A stretch of DNA of 64,000 nt from Elusimicrobia bacterium GWF2_62_30 (GTDB lineage Bacteria; Elusimicrobiota; Elusimicrobia; Elusimicrobiales; UBA9959). This document shows, one piece after another, positions 56,707 through 64,000 of the stretch; the stretch's first letter is position 1; every line of letters begins with the position of its first letter. Location: positions 99,241 to 163,240 of the forward strand of contig MGUK01000084.1 in the NCBI GenBank assembly GCA_001799995.1, in the 5' to 3' direction. Both the position numbers and the translations under genes were made by a program. Below the pieces are notes generated by a model that was given only the letters and a program-made list of their open reading frames with translations, made no database searches and was not told the DNA's origin.

Positions 56707-57903
56707 ATGGAAATCAACGAAACCCAGCCCATCGAAGACCAGGATAACGAGAACAAGCCGGCCCCGCGCCCCGAGGATGAGATGTCCATGGCGGACCTCC
56801 TGAAAGCGGAGACCGAGGTCTCGGAAAAGATCTATTCGCGCGACATGGTCACGGTGAAAGTGATCCAGGTGAACCAGGAATTCGTCTTCGTCGACATCGG
56901 CGAAAAGAAAGAGGCCGTCATCCCCCTGGCCGAATTCCAGGACGAGAAGACCCCGGAGCCCGGCGACGAAGTGATGGCCGTGCTCGAGAAAAAAGGCGGC
57001 GAAGGGCGCAACACCATCATGTCGCACCGCCGCGCCAGGGAGCGCGCCGCGCTCGATATGGTCCGCAAGATGTACGAGGCCAAGGAGCGCGTGAAGGGCA
57101 AGGTTACGGAGATCGTGAAGGGCGGGTATATCGTGGATATTTCCGGGATGAGGGCTTTCATGCCGCTGTCCCTTTCCGAGCTCGGCGGCGCCCACAAGCA
57201 TTATCTCCCGCCCAGCGCCAAGGTCAAGTTCTACATAACCGACTTTAACGAGAAGGACCGCAAGGTAGTGGTCTCCCGCCGCCAGGTGCTGGAGGAGGAC
57301 GAGAAAGAAAGGCGCGGGCAGGTGCTCGCCGAGATCGTCCCCGGCAACGTCGTGCGCGGAGTGGTTTCCAAGGTCACCGAGGAAGGCATCTCCGTGCGCT
57401 TCCAGGGCATCGAGGGCTTCGTGCGCCTCTCCGACGTTACGTGGCGCGCCCCCGAGGCCGCCCTCAAGTCCTACAAGCGCGGCCAGCGCGTGAAGTGCAA
57501 AGTGCTTGCCGTGGACAAGGAAGGCGAGAAGCTCGCTTTCGGCTTCAAACAGCTTACCCCCAATCCCGTGGACATGCTCAAGAGGAAGTTCGCCTACCGG
57601 GGACACCTCAAAGTGAAGATCGCCTCCGTTTCCCCGGAAGGAGCCCTGGCGAAGATAAGCGAGCAGGTGGAAGCTCTCGTCATCCCCGAAGAATACGGCG
57701 CTGAGGGCGCGCCCAAGGAAGGCCAGGAGCTCAACACGATCATCATCGGCATCAACTCCACCACCTTCCGCCTTACCCTTTCCGTCAAGCGCTGCGAAGA
57801 AGTGGAAGACCGCAAGCGCATGGCGCAGTACCTCAAGGGTTCTCCGTCTCTGACGCTGGGTCAGATCCTCCTGGAGAATTCGGAGGACGAAGGTGAGTTA
57901 TGA
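56707..57903 (+). CDS. rpsA: Ribosomal protein S1-like protein with four S1 domains
   Basis: 398 residues, shorter than the six-domain E. coli S1. An acidic N-terminal tail is followed by four OB-fold S1 domains at about 40-108, 125-195, 210-282 and 298-370, with 'FVDIGEKKEAVIPLAEF', 'YIVDISGMRAFMPLSLSEL' and 'GISVRFQGIEGFVRLSDVTW' as visible cores. Likely recruits mRNA to the ribosome, which matters if leaderless or SD-poor starts are common. It overlaps the TPR gene by 11 bp. Confidence 0.9.
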   Translation: MEINETQPIEDQDNENKPAPRPEDEMSMADLLKAETEVSEKIYSRDMVTVKVIQVNQEFVFVDIGEKKEAVIPLAEFQDEKTPEPGDEVMAVLEKKGGEGRNTIMSHRRARERAALDMVRKMYEAKERVKGKVTEIVKGGYIVDISGMRAFMPLSLSELGGAHKHYLPPSAKVKFYITDFNEKDRKVVVSRRQVLEEDEKERRGQVLAEIVPGNVVRGVVSKVTEEGISVRFQGIEGFVRLSDVTWRAPEAALKSYKRGQRVKCKVLAVDKEGEKLAFGFKQLTPNPVDMLKRKFAYRGHLKVKIASVSPEGALAKISEQVEALVIPEEYGAEGAPKEGQELNTIIIGINSTTFRLTLSVKRCEEVEDRKRMAQYLKGSPSLTLGQILLENSEDEGEL

Positions 57904-58831
57904 GGCCCGCCTCCAGACTTTAAGGGCGGCGGCGGTAAAGCTGGTCCATTCGTACGGTGTGCCGCTGGGCCTTTTTTTACTCTCGGGCCTGGCGGCACTT
58001 TACATTTTCACCGGGCAGTCCTCCGTTTCCTCCTCCGATTTCCCGCGGTCGGCTTCGGATTTCATGCAGGCGGCCAAGGCCGAACGCAGGCTGGCGGACC
58101 TGACCGCGCGCCTGGCGGCTTCCCCCGACGATATGCAGGCGCTGGCCGAAGCGGGCCGGCTTAAATACCAGCTGGGACCCGCGCGCTACCTGGAGGCCAT
58201 AGCCGACCTCGAGCGAGCGCGCGCGCTGGGCCTCGCCGATTACCGCTCCTTCTTTTACCTCGGCGTGATGTACCAGGCGGAAGGGTTGTACGGCTTTGCC
58301 TCCCAGGAATACCGCAGGTTCCTCAACAACAAGCCGGACGACCAGGAGGCCCGCATGCTGCTGGCCAAGCTGTGCTATTCTTCCGGGGATTTCCCCTGCG
58401 CCGTCCGGGAATACGAGATCCTGCTGAAGGTGCGCGCGGGCGACGCGGTCCTCCTGGAGAACTACGCGCTCGCCCGCTGGAAGAACAAAGAGGACTACGC
58501 CGCCGCCCTGGCCGGGCTGCGCGCCGCCGGCGCGGAAGGGGCTTTCCTGGCCGATTACGCGGAAGGCAGGATCGGCTACGAACTTAAAGATTACGCCAAG
58601 GCCTCCGCCTTCCTGGGAAAGGCCGCCGCGGCCGCCGCTTCCGTCGGAGGCTTTACCGACCATGCCGGGCTGCTGTGGCTGGCGGCGGACGCCGCGCAGA
58701 AGAATAAAGAGACGGACCCGGCCTGCGCGTATCTGCAGGAACTGCTTAAGCTGGACCCTGCGCACGAAGAAGGCAAACGGCTTCTTGCGAAGCTCGAGAA
58801 GGCCCGCAAAGCGGTAAAGAAGAAAAAATAA
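57893..58831 (+). CDS. TPR-repeat protein with N-terminal membrane anchor
   Basis: 312 residues from a GTG start inside the S1 gene. One membrane segment near residues 22-40 (GVPLGLFLLSGLAALYIF), then TPR-like helical pairs throughout: 'FFYLGVMYQAEGLYGFASQE', 'ARMLLAKLCYSSGDFPCAVR', 'ALARWKNKEDYAAALAGL'. The tail is lysine-rich. The helical repeats are probably periplasmic and may bind envelope proteins; the barrel fusion directly downstream is a possible partner. Confidence 0.82.
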   Translation: MSYEARLQTLRAAAVKLVHSYGVPLGLFLLSGLAALYIFTGQSSVSSSDFPRSASDFMQAAKAERRLADLTARLAASPDDMQALAEAGRLKYQLGPARYLEAIADLERARALGLADYRSFFYLGVMYQAEGLYGFASQEYRRFLNNKPDDQEARMLLAKLCYSSGDFPCAVREYEILLKVRAGDAVLLENYALARWKNKEDYAAALAGLRAAGAEGAFLADYAEGRIGYELKDYAKASAFLGKAAAAAASVGGFTDHAGLLWLAADAAQKNKETDPACAYLQELLKLDPAHEEGKRLLAKLEKARKAVKKKK

Positions 58832-58832
58832 A

Positions 58833-61667
58833 GTGGCAAAGCCAGTTCTCCTCCGGGCGGTTATCATCCTGCAGGCCCTGCTGCTGGCGGCCGTCTGCGC
58901 CGGCGCGCAGGAACAGAACAAGGTCATAGTTAAAGATTTCAAGTGGGCCGTCTATTCCACCCCGCATTTCGACGTCCATTACTATCCCGATTCCGAACCC
59001 TGGCTGGCCTACGCCGGGAAAGTCCTTGAGGACGCCTACAGCCGCCAAAGCGCGGAGCTGAACCCGGCGCTTACGAAGCGCATCCCGTTCTTTCTTTACG
59101 CTTCCCAGAACGACATGCAGCAGAACAACGTCGCGGACGTTTCCGACGGCGTGGGCGGCCTGACCGAGGCGTTCAAGGACCGCTTCATGGTCTGGTCGGA
59201 CGGGTCCAGGGGCTGGCTTAAGAACGTTATCGAGCACGAATTCGCGCACGAGGTGCAGTTCAGCCTGCTGGTGGACGGCTTCTGGAAGTCGGCCCGCATC
59301 CTTAAGACCTACATCTACCCGTCGTGGATGATGGAAGGCATAGCCGAGTACGAGACCGGCGGGGAAGACTACGCGGTGGAAAAAATGTACGCGCGCGACG
59401 CCGTCCTGGGCGGGGGGCTGCCGCGCCTCAGCCGGCTGACGCAGTTCGGGCACCTCAAGCCGCACCAGGTCACCCTGGCGTACAAGACCGGCGGGCAGGT
59501 CATCCGCTTCCTGGCGCAGCAGTACGGCTCCGACAAGCCGCGCAAACTGCTGGAGATCTTCCGCAATAAATACGAGTCTACGTCGGTGCTCCTGCCGCTC
59601 ATCGGGACGGACCTGGAGGAGTTCGACAGGAAGTTCCGCGAGTATTCCAGCCTGAAGTACGGGGCCGAAGCTGCCTCGGAGCGCCTGCAGGAGCCGGGCG
59701 TTTACGGCGTGCAAATAACTTCCGGCGCCTCCGGGATCCCGGAGTTCAACATGAGCCCGGCCGTTTCGCCGGACGGCAAAAGTCTCGCGTACCTTTCCAC
59801 CAGGGCAGGCCATCCGTCGGAAGTCCGTATCCGGGACCTGGCGACCGGCGCTGAGAAAAAACTGGAGGCTTTCTCCGCCGGCGCGGAGAATATCCCGTAC
59901 GGGCGCTTTACCAAGCCCCTGCGCTCCCTTTCCTGGTCGCCCGACGGCGCCAGCCTGGTGTTCGCCGGGCAGAAGAACCACCGCGAATACCTCTTCCTGT
60001 ATTCCGTGCCCTCCGGCCGCGTGACGCGCGCCGGCATGGAAGGCCTGGCCGAAGTCCGCCAGCCGGTCTTCTCCCCGGACGGGAAAAAAGTCGCCTTTAT
60101 CGGCATGGGCGGCTCCTTCAACGATATCTACGAAGTCGCGGCGGAGCGCCTGGCGCACGGCGGGGCCGTCGGCAGAGACGAACTGGCGCGGCTCACGGAT
60201 TCCCGGCAGGACGAAGCGTCCCCGGCCTACGCGCCGGACGGCTCCGGCCTGGCTTATTCCTGCGAAACGGAGCGCGGCGGCGCGCTTACCCGGGAGCTTT
60301 GCTTCCTGCCGGCCGGCGGCACGCCGCGCAGCCTCCTGCGCCTGGACGGCGCCGTCTATGACCCGGTCTTTTCTCCCGACGGAAAAACGCTGTATTTTAT
60401 TTCGGATTCCGGCGATAATTTCGAGCTCTATTCCTTCGACAGGGTTTCGGGGAACGTTTCCAGGCTTACCCGCAGCCTGGGCGGCATGTTCACCCCGCTG
60501 GCCGCCGGGGACCGGCTTTATTTTTCCGCTTTCCGCCGCGGCGAGATGCACCTCTACGCGGCCCCGGCCGCGCTGCCGGCCGCCGGAACCGTTGCCGCGC
60601 GCGGCACCGGCGAGGAGGGCGGGGCGCCCGCCGCGGAAGTTTCCTCCGGTACTTTCCGGCCGTACCGTTTCAAGGCCTCGACGGACCTGTTCTATCCAGC
60701 TTTCATGTTCTCCTCGCCGGGCGGGCTCCTGTGGACCAATTACTGGCAGGCCTCGGACATGCTCGGCAACCACAACCTGGCGCTGTACCTGTATTACAAT
60801 TCCGGCTACGGCTACATGAATTACCAGGTCAACTATTCTTATGCCCGCTGGCGCATGCCGCTGCTGCTGCAGACCGCCGGCCTGTTCGGCAGGGAATTTA
60901 TTTCCTCCTCCGGCTACGATTACAACAAGCGCTACGCCCGGCATGCCGTCGGGACCGCCTGGCCATTCGATCGCTACAACCGCGTGGAGGCCTACGCCGT
61001 GGTAAAGGACGAGAGTAACGACTACCGCGAGATCTCCTACCGGGAGCGGTACGACACCAGGGCTTTGCAGACAAAGTACGTGCGCGACACGGTCAACGGG
61101 CTTTACCTTATCGCCAACCGGGGCTCCAGGACCGAACTCTCGTGGCTGACGGCCATTGATACCGCGGGCGGGAACATGAAGTACGACGTTTTCTATTTAA
61201 ATTACATGAAATACCTCCCGCTTTCCAAGCGTTCCACCGTCGTGGACCGCTTTACCGCGGGCCGCAGCGTCGGCCGCGACCGGCGCATCTTCGGCTTCGG
61301 CGGGCTGGGCGGCGTGCGCGGCCTGCAGTCCTATGCCGACGAATTCGAAAAGCCCGGCGTCTTCATGAATAACGTCGAGCTGCGGGTGCCGCTGGCCAGC
61401 ATGGATTATTACTTCGGCTATATTTTCCCGGATCTCTACTTCAAGGCCCTTTACGGGCGGCTCTTCCTCGATTCCGGCTACGGCTGGGACGGGGCGGCGG
61501 AGCTGCGCGGCTTCCGCGCCGCCGACGTCAGCAATACGGCCGGCGTCGGGATAGACCTGCATACTTTCGTGCTGCAGACTTTCCAGCTGGTGATCAGTTT
61601 CGATTACGCCGTGCGCGCCTCCGACGGCGGGAAGATCTTCTATTTCTATCTCGGCCCGATGTTCTGA
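58833..61667 (+). CDS. Fusion of gluzincin-type metallopeptidase, PD40 beta-propeller and Omp85-like barrel
   Basis: 944 residues from GTG 58833, one base after the TPR stop; signal peptide to about residue 27. Residues about 45-270 are a metallopeptidase with 'VIEHEFAHEVQF' (His135, Glu136, His139) and the downstream 'SWMMEGIAEYETGG', the MA-clan pattern. Residues about 290-590 carry five or six WD40-like/PD40 blades ('SPDGKSLAYL', 'SPDGASLVFA', 'SPDGKKVAFI', 'SPDGKTLYFI'). From about 620 the chain is amphipathic strands with 'FGFGGLGGVRGLQSYADEF', like the Omp85/TamA barrel end. Probably outer-membrane bound with the peptidase in the periplasm; substrate unknown. Confidence 0.85.
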   Translation: MAKPVLLRAVIILQALLLAAVCAGAQEQNKVIVKDFKWAVYSTPHFDVHYYPDSEPWLAYAGKVLEDAYSRQSAELNPALTKRIPFFLYASQNDMQQNNVADVSDGVGGLTEAFKDRFMVWSDGSRGWLKNVIEHEFAHEVQFSLLVDGFWKSARILKTYIYPSWMMEGIAEYETGGEDYAVEKMYARDAVLGGGLPRLSRLTQFGHLKPHQVTLAYKTGGQVIRFLAQQYGSDKPRKLLEIFRNKYESTSVLLPLIGTDLEEFDRKFREYSSLKYGAEAASERLQEPGVYGVQITSGASGIPEFNMSPAVSPDGKSLAYLSTRAGHPSEVRIRDLATGAEKKLEAFSAGAENIPYGRFTKPLRSLSWSPDGASLVFAGQKNHREYLFLYSVPSGRVTRAGMEGLAEVRQPVFSPDGKKVAFIGMGGSFNDIYEVAAERLAHGGAVGRDELARLTDSRQDEASPAYAPDGSGLAYSCETERGGALTRELCFLPAGGTPRSLLRLDGAVYDPVFSPDGKTLYFISDSGDNFELYSFDRVSGNVSRLTRSLGGMFTPLAAGDRLYFSAFRRGEMHLYAAPAALPAAGTVAARGTGEEGGAPAAEVSSGTFRPYRFKASTDLFYPAFMFSSPGGLLWTNYWQASDMLGNHNLALYLYYNSGYGYMNYQVNYSYARWRMPLLLQTAGLFGREFISSSGYDYNKRYARHAVGTAWPFDRYNRVEAYAVVKDESNDYREISYRERYDTRALQTKYVRDTVNGLYLIANRGSRTELSWLTAIDTAGGNMKYDVFYLNYMKYLPLSKRSTVVDRFTAGRSVGRDRRIFGFGGLGGVRGLQSYADEFEKPGVFMNNVELRVPLASMDYYFGYIFPDLYFKALYGRLFLDSGYGWDGAAELRGFRAADVSNTAGVGIDLHTFVLQTFQLVISFDYAVRASDGGKIFYFYLGPMF

Positions 61668-61695
61668 GCCCGGCAGGCGCGGCACAGGCATAGCC

Positions 61696-61724
61696 TTGTT
61701 CGGCAATAGATAAAATACTAGAAT
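61696..61724 (+). promoter_or_regulatory. Leaderless-type promoter of the HEAT-repeat gene
   Basis: TTGTTC (61696-61701), 17-bp spacer, TAGAAT (61719-61724). The predicted start falls at or one base before the ATG at 61732, and there is no Shine-Dalgarno sequence between. Confidence 0.6.
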
Positions 61725-61731
61725 TCAGGGT

Positions 61732-62820
61732 ATGAAGAAGACAAAAATTATCTCCGTTTTTATCCTTATGGCTATGCTTCCGGCCGCCGCTTTCTGCGCG
61801 CAGCCCGCGCCTAAAAAGACCGCGGCCGCCGCTAAAAAGCCCGCCGCAGCTTCCCCGAAGACGGCCCCCGAGGTAAAGGCCTCCCCCGCGGCCGACGCCA
61901 CGCCCGCCAAGGAACAGCCTGCCGTCGGGCCCGCCGCGGCCAAGCCGCAGGCGGACCCTTTTGCCGCGGCGCTGGAAAAGGCCGGCTCCGCGGAGCCGGT
62001 TGTCCGCCGGCAAGGCGTAAGCTACCTGGCCCAAAGCCGGGACGCTAAAGCTATCCCCGATCTTTTCAAGGCCCTTTCCGACGAGGTCGCCGGCGTGCGG
62101 CGCGCGGCGGTAGAGGGGCTGGGCCTGTTCGTCTGGCGCGAAGCGGCGCCCAAGCTCGCCCAGCTCCTTGCCGAAGATAAGGACGCCAGCGTCCGCCAGC
62201 AGGCGGCGATCTCGCTTTCCTACCTGTCCGACCCCGCCAGCGGGCCCGCGCTCATAAAAGCGCTGAAGGACCAGTCCCCGTCCGTGCGCTCCGCGGCGCT
62301 GCACACCCTCGGGGCTATAAAGTACGTTCCGGCGGAGGACAGCGTTATCGCGCTGCTCGATTCCAAAGATCCCAACACCTGCCGCGCCGCGATCTCGGCC
62401 GCCGGCATGCTGCAGTCGGCCAAAGCCGTGCCGGCCGTAACCGCCCTGCTGGGCAGCACCGACCAGTATATCCGCATGGAAGCCGCGCGCGCGCTTGGCG
62501 ATATGGGCGCCGTATCCGCGGCGCCCGAGCTGAAGAAGCTTCTTGCGCCTGAGCTGGTCCCCGGTATAAAAGTGGAAGCGGCGCTTTCCCTGGCAAAAAT
62601 GGGCTTTAAAGACGGCCTTCCGGCGGCTACCGAGCTGGTAAATTCGCCGGACCTGAGCGTTAAGGGCCAGGCGCTCAACGTTATCGCGCTGGTAGGGAAC
62701 GCCGACAGCCTTGTGCTGCTCGAGACGCTGAGCGCCTCCGAGCAGGACCCGGGAGCAAAAGCCACGCTCGAATTCGCGCGCCAGCGCCTTGTGGATGTGC
62801 TCACCTCCGCCAAAAAATAG
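61732..62820 (+). CDS. Secreted HEAT-repeat protein with Ala/Lys/Pro-rich linker
   Basis: 362 residues. Signal peptide 'MKKTKIISVFILMAMLPAAA' ending near 'FCAQ', then a low-complexity segment to about residue 72 ('PKKTAAAAKKPAAASPKTAP'), then HEAT/PBS-lyase-like repeats to the end ('DAKAIPDLFKALSDEVAGVR', 'RMEAARALGDMGAVSAAPEL'). HEAT repeats are protein-binding solenoids, so a scaffold role outside the cytoplasm is likely; the partner is unknown. The small membrane gene follows 8 bp later. Confidence 0.85.
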   Translation: MKKTKIISVFILMAMLPAAAFCAQPAPKKTAAAAKKPAAASPKTAPEVKASPAADATPAKEQPAVGPAAAKPQADPFAAALEKAGSAEPVVRRQGVSYLAQSRDAKAIPDLFKALSDEVAGVRRAAVEGLGLFVWREAAPKLAQLLAEDKDASVRQQAAISLSYLSDPASGPALIKALKDQSPSVRSAALHTLGAIKYVPAEDSVIALLDSKDPNTCRAAISAAGMLQSAKAVPAVTALLGSTDQYIRMEAARALGDMGAVSAAPELKKLLAPELVPGIKVEAALSLAKMGFKDGLPAATELVNSPDLSVKGQALNVIALVGNADSLVLLETLSASEQDPGAKATLEFARQRLVDVLTSAKK

Positions 62821-62828
62821 GCCCGACA

Positions 62829-63122
62829 ATGTCTAAAAAGCGCCGTCAGCGCGTCCCGCAGGCGGGAGCAGCCGGGTCTAAAGAGGGCCGGGAGCCCTCT
62901 TTGCCGGGCGCTGGCGCGGCTAAGGCCGAAACGGCGGGGGGGAAGGCTCCCGGGGCCGGTATTTTCTGGGTTTCAGCTCTTCTCCTTATCGTTATCGGTT
63001 ACCTTTCCCTTGTTAAAGCGGATGCGGGGGGGAAGAATGCCTGGGCTATACTTTCCCCCGCCTGCCTTTTGACCGGCTACCTCCTCATCATCCCCGCCAT
63101 TTCCCGTTCATTCCGGAAATAA
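62829..63122 (+). CDS. Small membrane protein, two segments
   Basis: 97 residues. A 45-residue basic/Ala/Gly-rich cytoplasmic tail ('MSKKRRQRVPQ') precedes two membrane segments (FWVSALLLIVIGYLSLV and AWAILSPACLLTGYLLIIPA). The pattern resembles small DUF3098-like proteins but is too short to assign. Probably co-transcribed with the HEAT gene. Confidence 0.65.
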   Translation: MSKKRRQRVPQAGAAGSKEGREPSLPGAGAAKAETAGGKAPGAGIFWVSALLLIVIGYLSLVKADAGGKNAWAILSPACLLTGYLLIIPAISRSFRK

Positions 63123-63450
63123 CGCGGCCGTGCCCTCGTGCCGGCTTTTAAATTGACCGTTCAAGGGCTGTTTTTTGCCTTTATCCGCAGCTGCCCGCCT
63201 TCCGGCATACCTTCATGCGGAAAGTCCTGAGCCCGATGCCGGTTCTTCGCTGTTTTTTGTCCCCTCCTGTTTTGCCGTGTTCCCTTTCGCGGGTTTTCGC
63301 GGCTCCAAAATCAGCTGTTTTTCCCGCCCGATGGTATTCCTGCTCCTGCCTGAAAGCCGGGGTTCCCCGGCATGTTCCTGTTCTTATGTCTTTGCTGGTA
63401 TTTTTGCTGCAGGGCAAATTCAGGCCGATCTTTGGGCTGCCGCCCTTTCC

Positions 63451-63684
63451 GGCTCTTCATGGTATTTTATAAATTGGCTATTTTCGGAGCTTTTTGGGGT
63501 ATAGTGGTATACCCTTGAAGCGGGGGGAGAGATCGTGTTTTGCCCCGGACCAGGTCTGGAGGGGGGCGATAGCGGCCTGGCGGCCTTGGCCCTGTGCTGC
63601 TTTTAATGGTATCTGTAACTCCCTCCTAAGTTGCCAACTTTTGCGTTTCCAGGAAACTGCGTTTCCCAGGCTCTTCATGGTATT
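63451..63684 (+). repeat. Direct repeat GGCTCTTCATGGTATT
   Basis: The 16-mer occurs at 63451-63466 and again at 63669-63684, 218 bp apart, each preceded by a TTTCC run. Shorter relatives (ATGGTAT) are at 63330 and 63607. It could be remnants of a duplicated module or binding sites. Confidence 0.55.
63497..63514. repeat. Inverted repeat GGGTATA-GTGG-TATACCC
   Basis: Perfect 7-bp arms with a 4-base spacer, not followed by a T-run. It may be an operator or a hairpin; no gene nearby tells which. Confidence 0.5.
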
Positions 63685-63851
63685 CTAAAACAGCCTGTTT
63701 TCTGGCTGATTTTTAAACTTGCCGGTTTTTGATTTCCCCAAACTTTGCCAAAATTCTCAAGTTCTGTTCTTGGAGAAACTGAGATGTGCCTGTCCGGAGA
63801 GAGAAATAGTTTGCTATTTATAAAATATTATAAATGGTGTTAGATTATTTA

Positions 63852-63880
63852 AAATAGTGCTTACATAATAAGCACTATTT
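63852..63880. repeat. Perfect 12-bp inverted repeat in AT-rich DNA
   Basis: AAATAGTGCTTA / TAAGCACTATTT with loop CATAA. The stem is AT-rich with a GC core. It may be a regulator site, a terminator-like hairpin, or part of an element end. Confidence 0.6.
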
Positions 63881-63937
63881 GTAAAACATTAATACGGTGT
63901 GTTGATTGGGCTGGTGTATACGGCAATATGATTAAGT

Positions 63938-63954
63938 TAACATAATATATGTTA
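63938..63954. repeat. Palindrome TAACATA-ATA-TATGTTA
   Basis: Perfect 7-bp arms with a 3-base spacer, the size of a typical dimeric regulator operator. It lies 46 bp before the window end, so the regulated gene, if any, is outside. Confidence 0.5.
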
Positions 63955-64000
63955 TCGTAAGTTGTATTCCAGGGGCGAAGCCGGCCTGGCTTCTTTGTGC

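Larger units (their letters stand above)
63123..64000. other. Gene-free stretch becoming AT-rich at the right edge
   Basis: 878 bp in which I can support no gene. The first 600 bp are a pyrimidine-rich mixture with recurring motifs (GCTGTTTTTTG at 63167 and 63249, ATGGTAT at several places). From about 63700 onward composition turns strongly AT-rich, unlike the rest of the window. It contains the inverted repeats listed separately and probably leads into a different genome segment beyond the edge. Confidence 0.6.

Noticed and set aside
58746..60944. Long minus-strand open frame opposite the peptidase/barrel gene
   Set aside because: No motifs, and the plus-strand product has a signal peptide, HExxH and propeller repeats.
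63175..63504. Open frame of 109 codons in the right-hand gap
   Set aside because: No ribosome-binding site, low-complexity Ser/Ala/Phe composition, repeats run through it, and overlapping frames on both strands are equally open.

Overview
This 64 kb window is a densely packed bacterial chromosome segment. It is GC-rich throughout except for the last few hundred bases. I count 53 protein genes (one cut by the left edge) and two tRNA genes; I see no CRISPR array, prophage, insertion sequence or rRNA. The gene mix suggests a diderm bacterium, and my best guess is Elusimicrobiota: B12-dependent ribonucleotide reductase, FlgD-tailed secreted proteins paired with PorV-like barrels, PilT and a type IV pilin, GH57 branching enzyme with a DUF4912 partner, a CDP-DAG/PSD-A phospholipid route, and an Omp85-like barrel. 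The phylum assignment is inference from gene content, not a search result.

Layout. 1-7.6 kb: end of a giant secreted propeller/Ig-like protein followed by a PorV-like barrel. 7.6-13.3 kb (minus): slipin, then hemW-valS and two small membrane proteins. 13.4-21.3 kb (plus): nusB-ligA-purH-like, then FecR, a papain-like protease with a FlgD-type tail and a second PorV-like barrel. 21.3-23.5 kb (minus): tdh-kbl, which convert threonine to glycine and acetyl-CoA. 23.7-25.7 kb (plus): DUF4912 and GH57 branching enzyme. 25.7-31.9 kb (minus): phosphohexomutase, eno, ftsB-like, metallo-hydrolase, HAD phosphatase, lgt, rluA-like. 32-36.4 kb (plus): small secreted protein, O-methyltransferase, thioredoxin-DUF3738 lipoprotein, NYN nuclease, tRNA-Leu, then psd-pssA for phosphatidylethanolamine. 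36.4-42.4 kb (minus): nrdJ, a structured inverted-repeat element, tmk-holB-metG. 42.7-45.8 kb: a 1018-residue coiled-coil protein. 45.9-48.6 kb (minus): tRNA-Lys, a two-component system and a type IV pilin. 48.8-57.9 kb (plus): a polytopic membrane protein, ftsQ-ftsA-ftsZ, pilT, a deoxynucleoside kinase, cmk-plsC-S1 protein. 57.9-63.1 kb: a TPR protein, a metallopeptidase/propeller/barrel fusion, a HEAT-repeat protein and a small membrane protein. 63.1-64 kb: a gene-free stretch that turns strongly AT-rich and carries several perfect inverted repeats.

How the genes relate. Most of the window is housekeeping in tight operons with ATGA/GTGA overlaps: replication and nucleotide supply (ligA, holB, tmk, nrdJ, dNK, cmk), translation (valS, metG, S1, two tRNAs), division (ftsB-like, ftsQAZ) and envelope lipids (psd, pssA, plsC, lgt). 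The most unusual content is at the cell surface: two separate cargo-plus-PorV pairs whose cargoes share a FlgD-like C-terminal tail resembling type IX secretion sorting domains. Other points of note are a full-length PurH homologue with its catalytic motifs eroded, leaderless-looking promoters, a structured repeat after nrdJ, and the AT-rich right edge.
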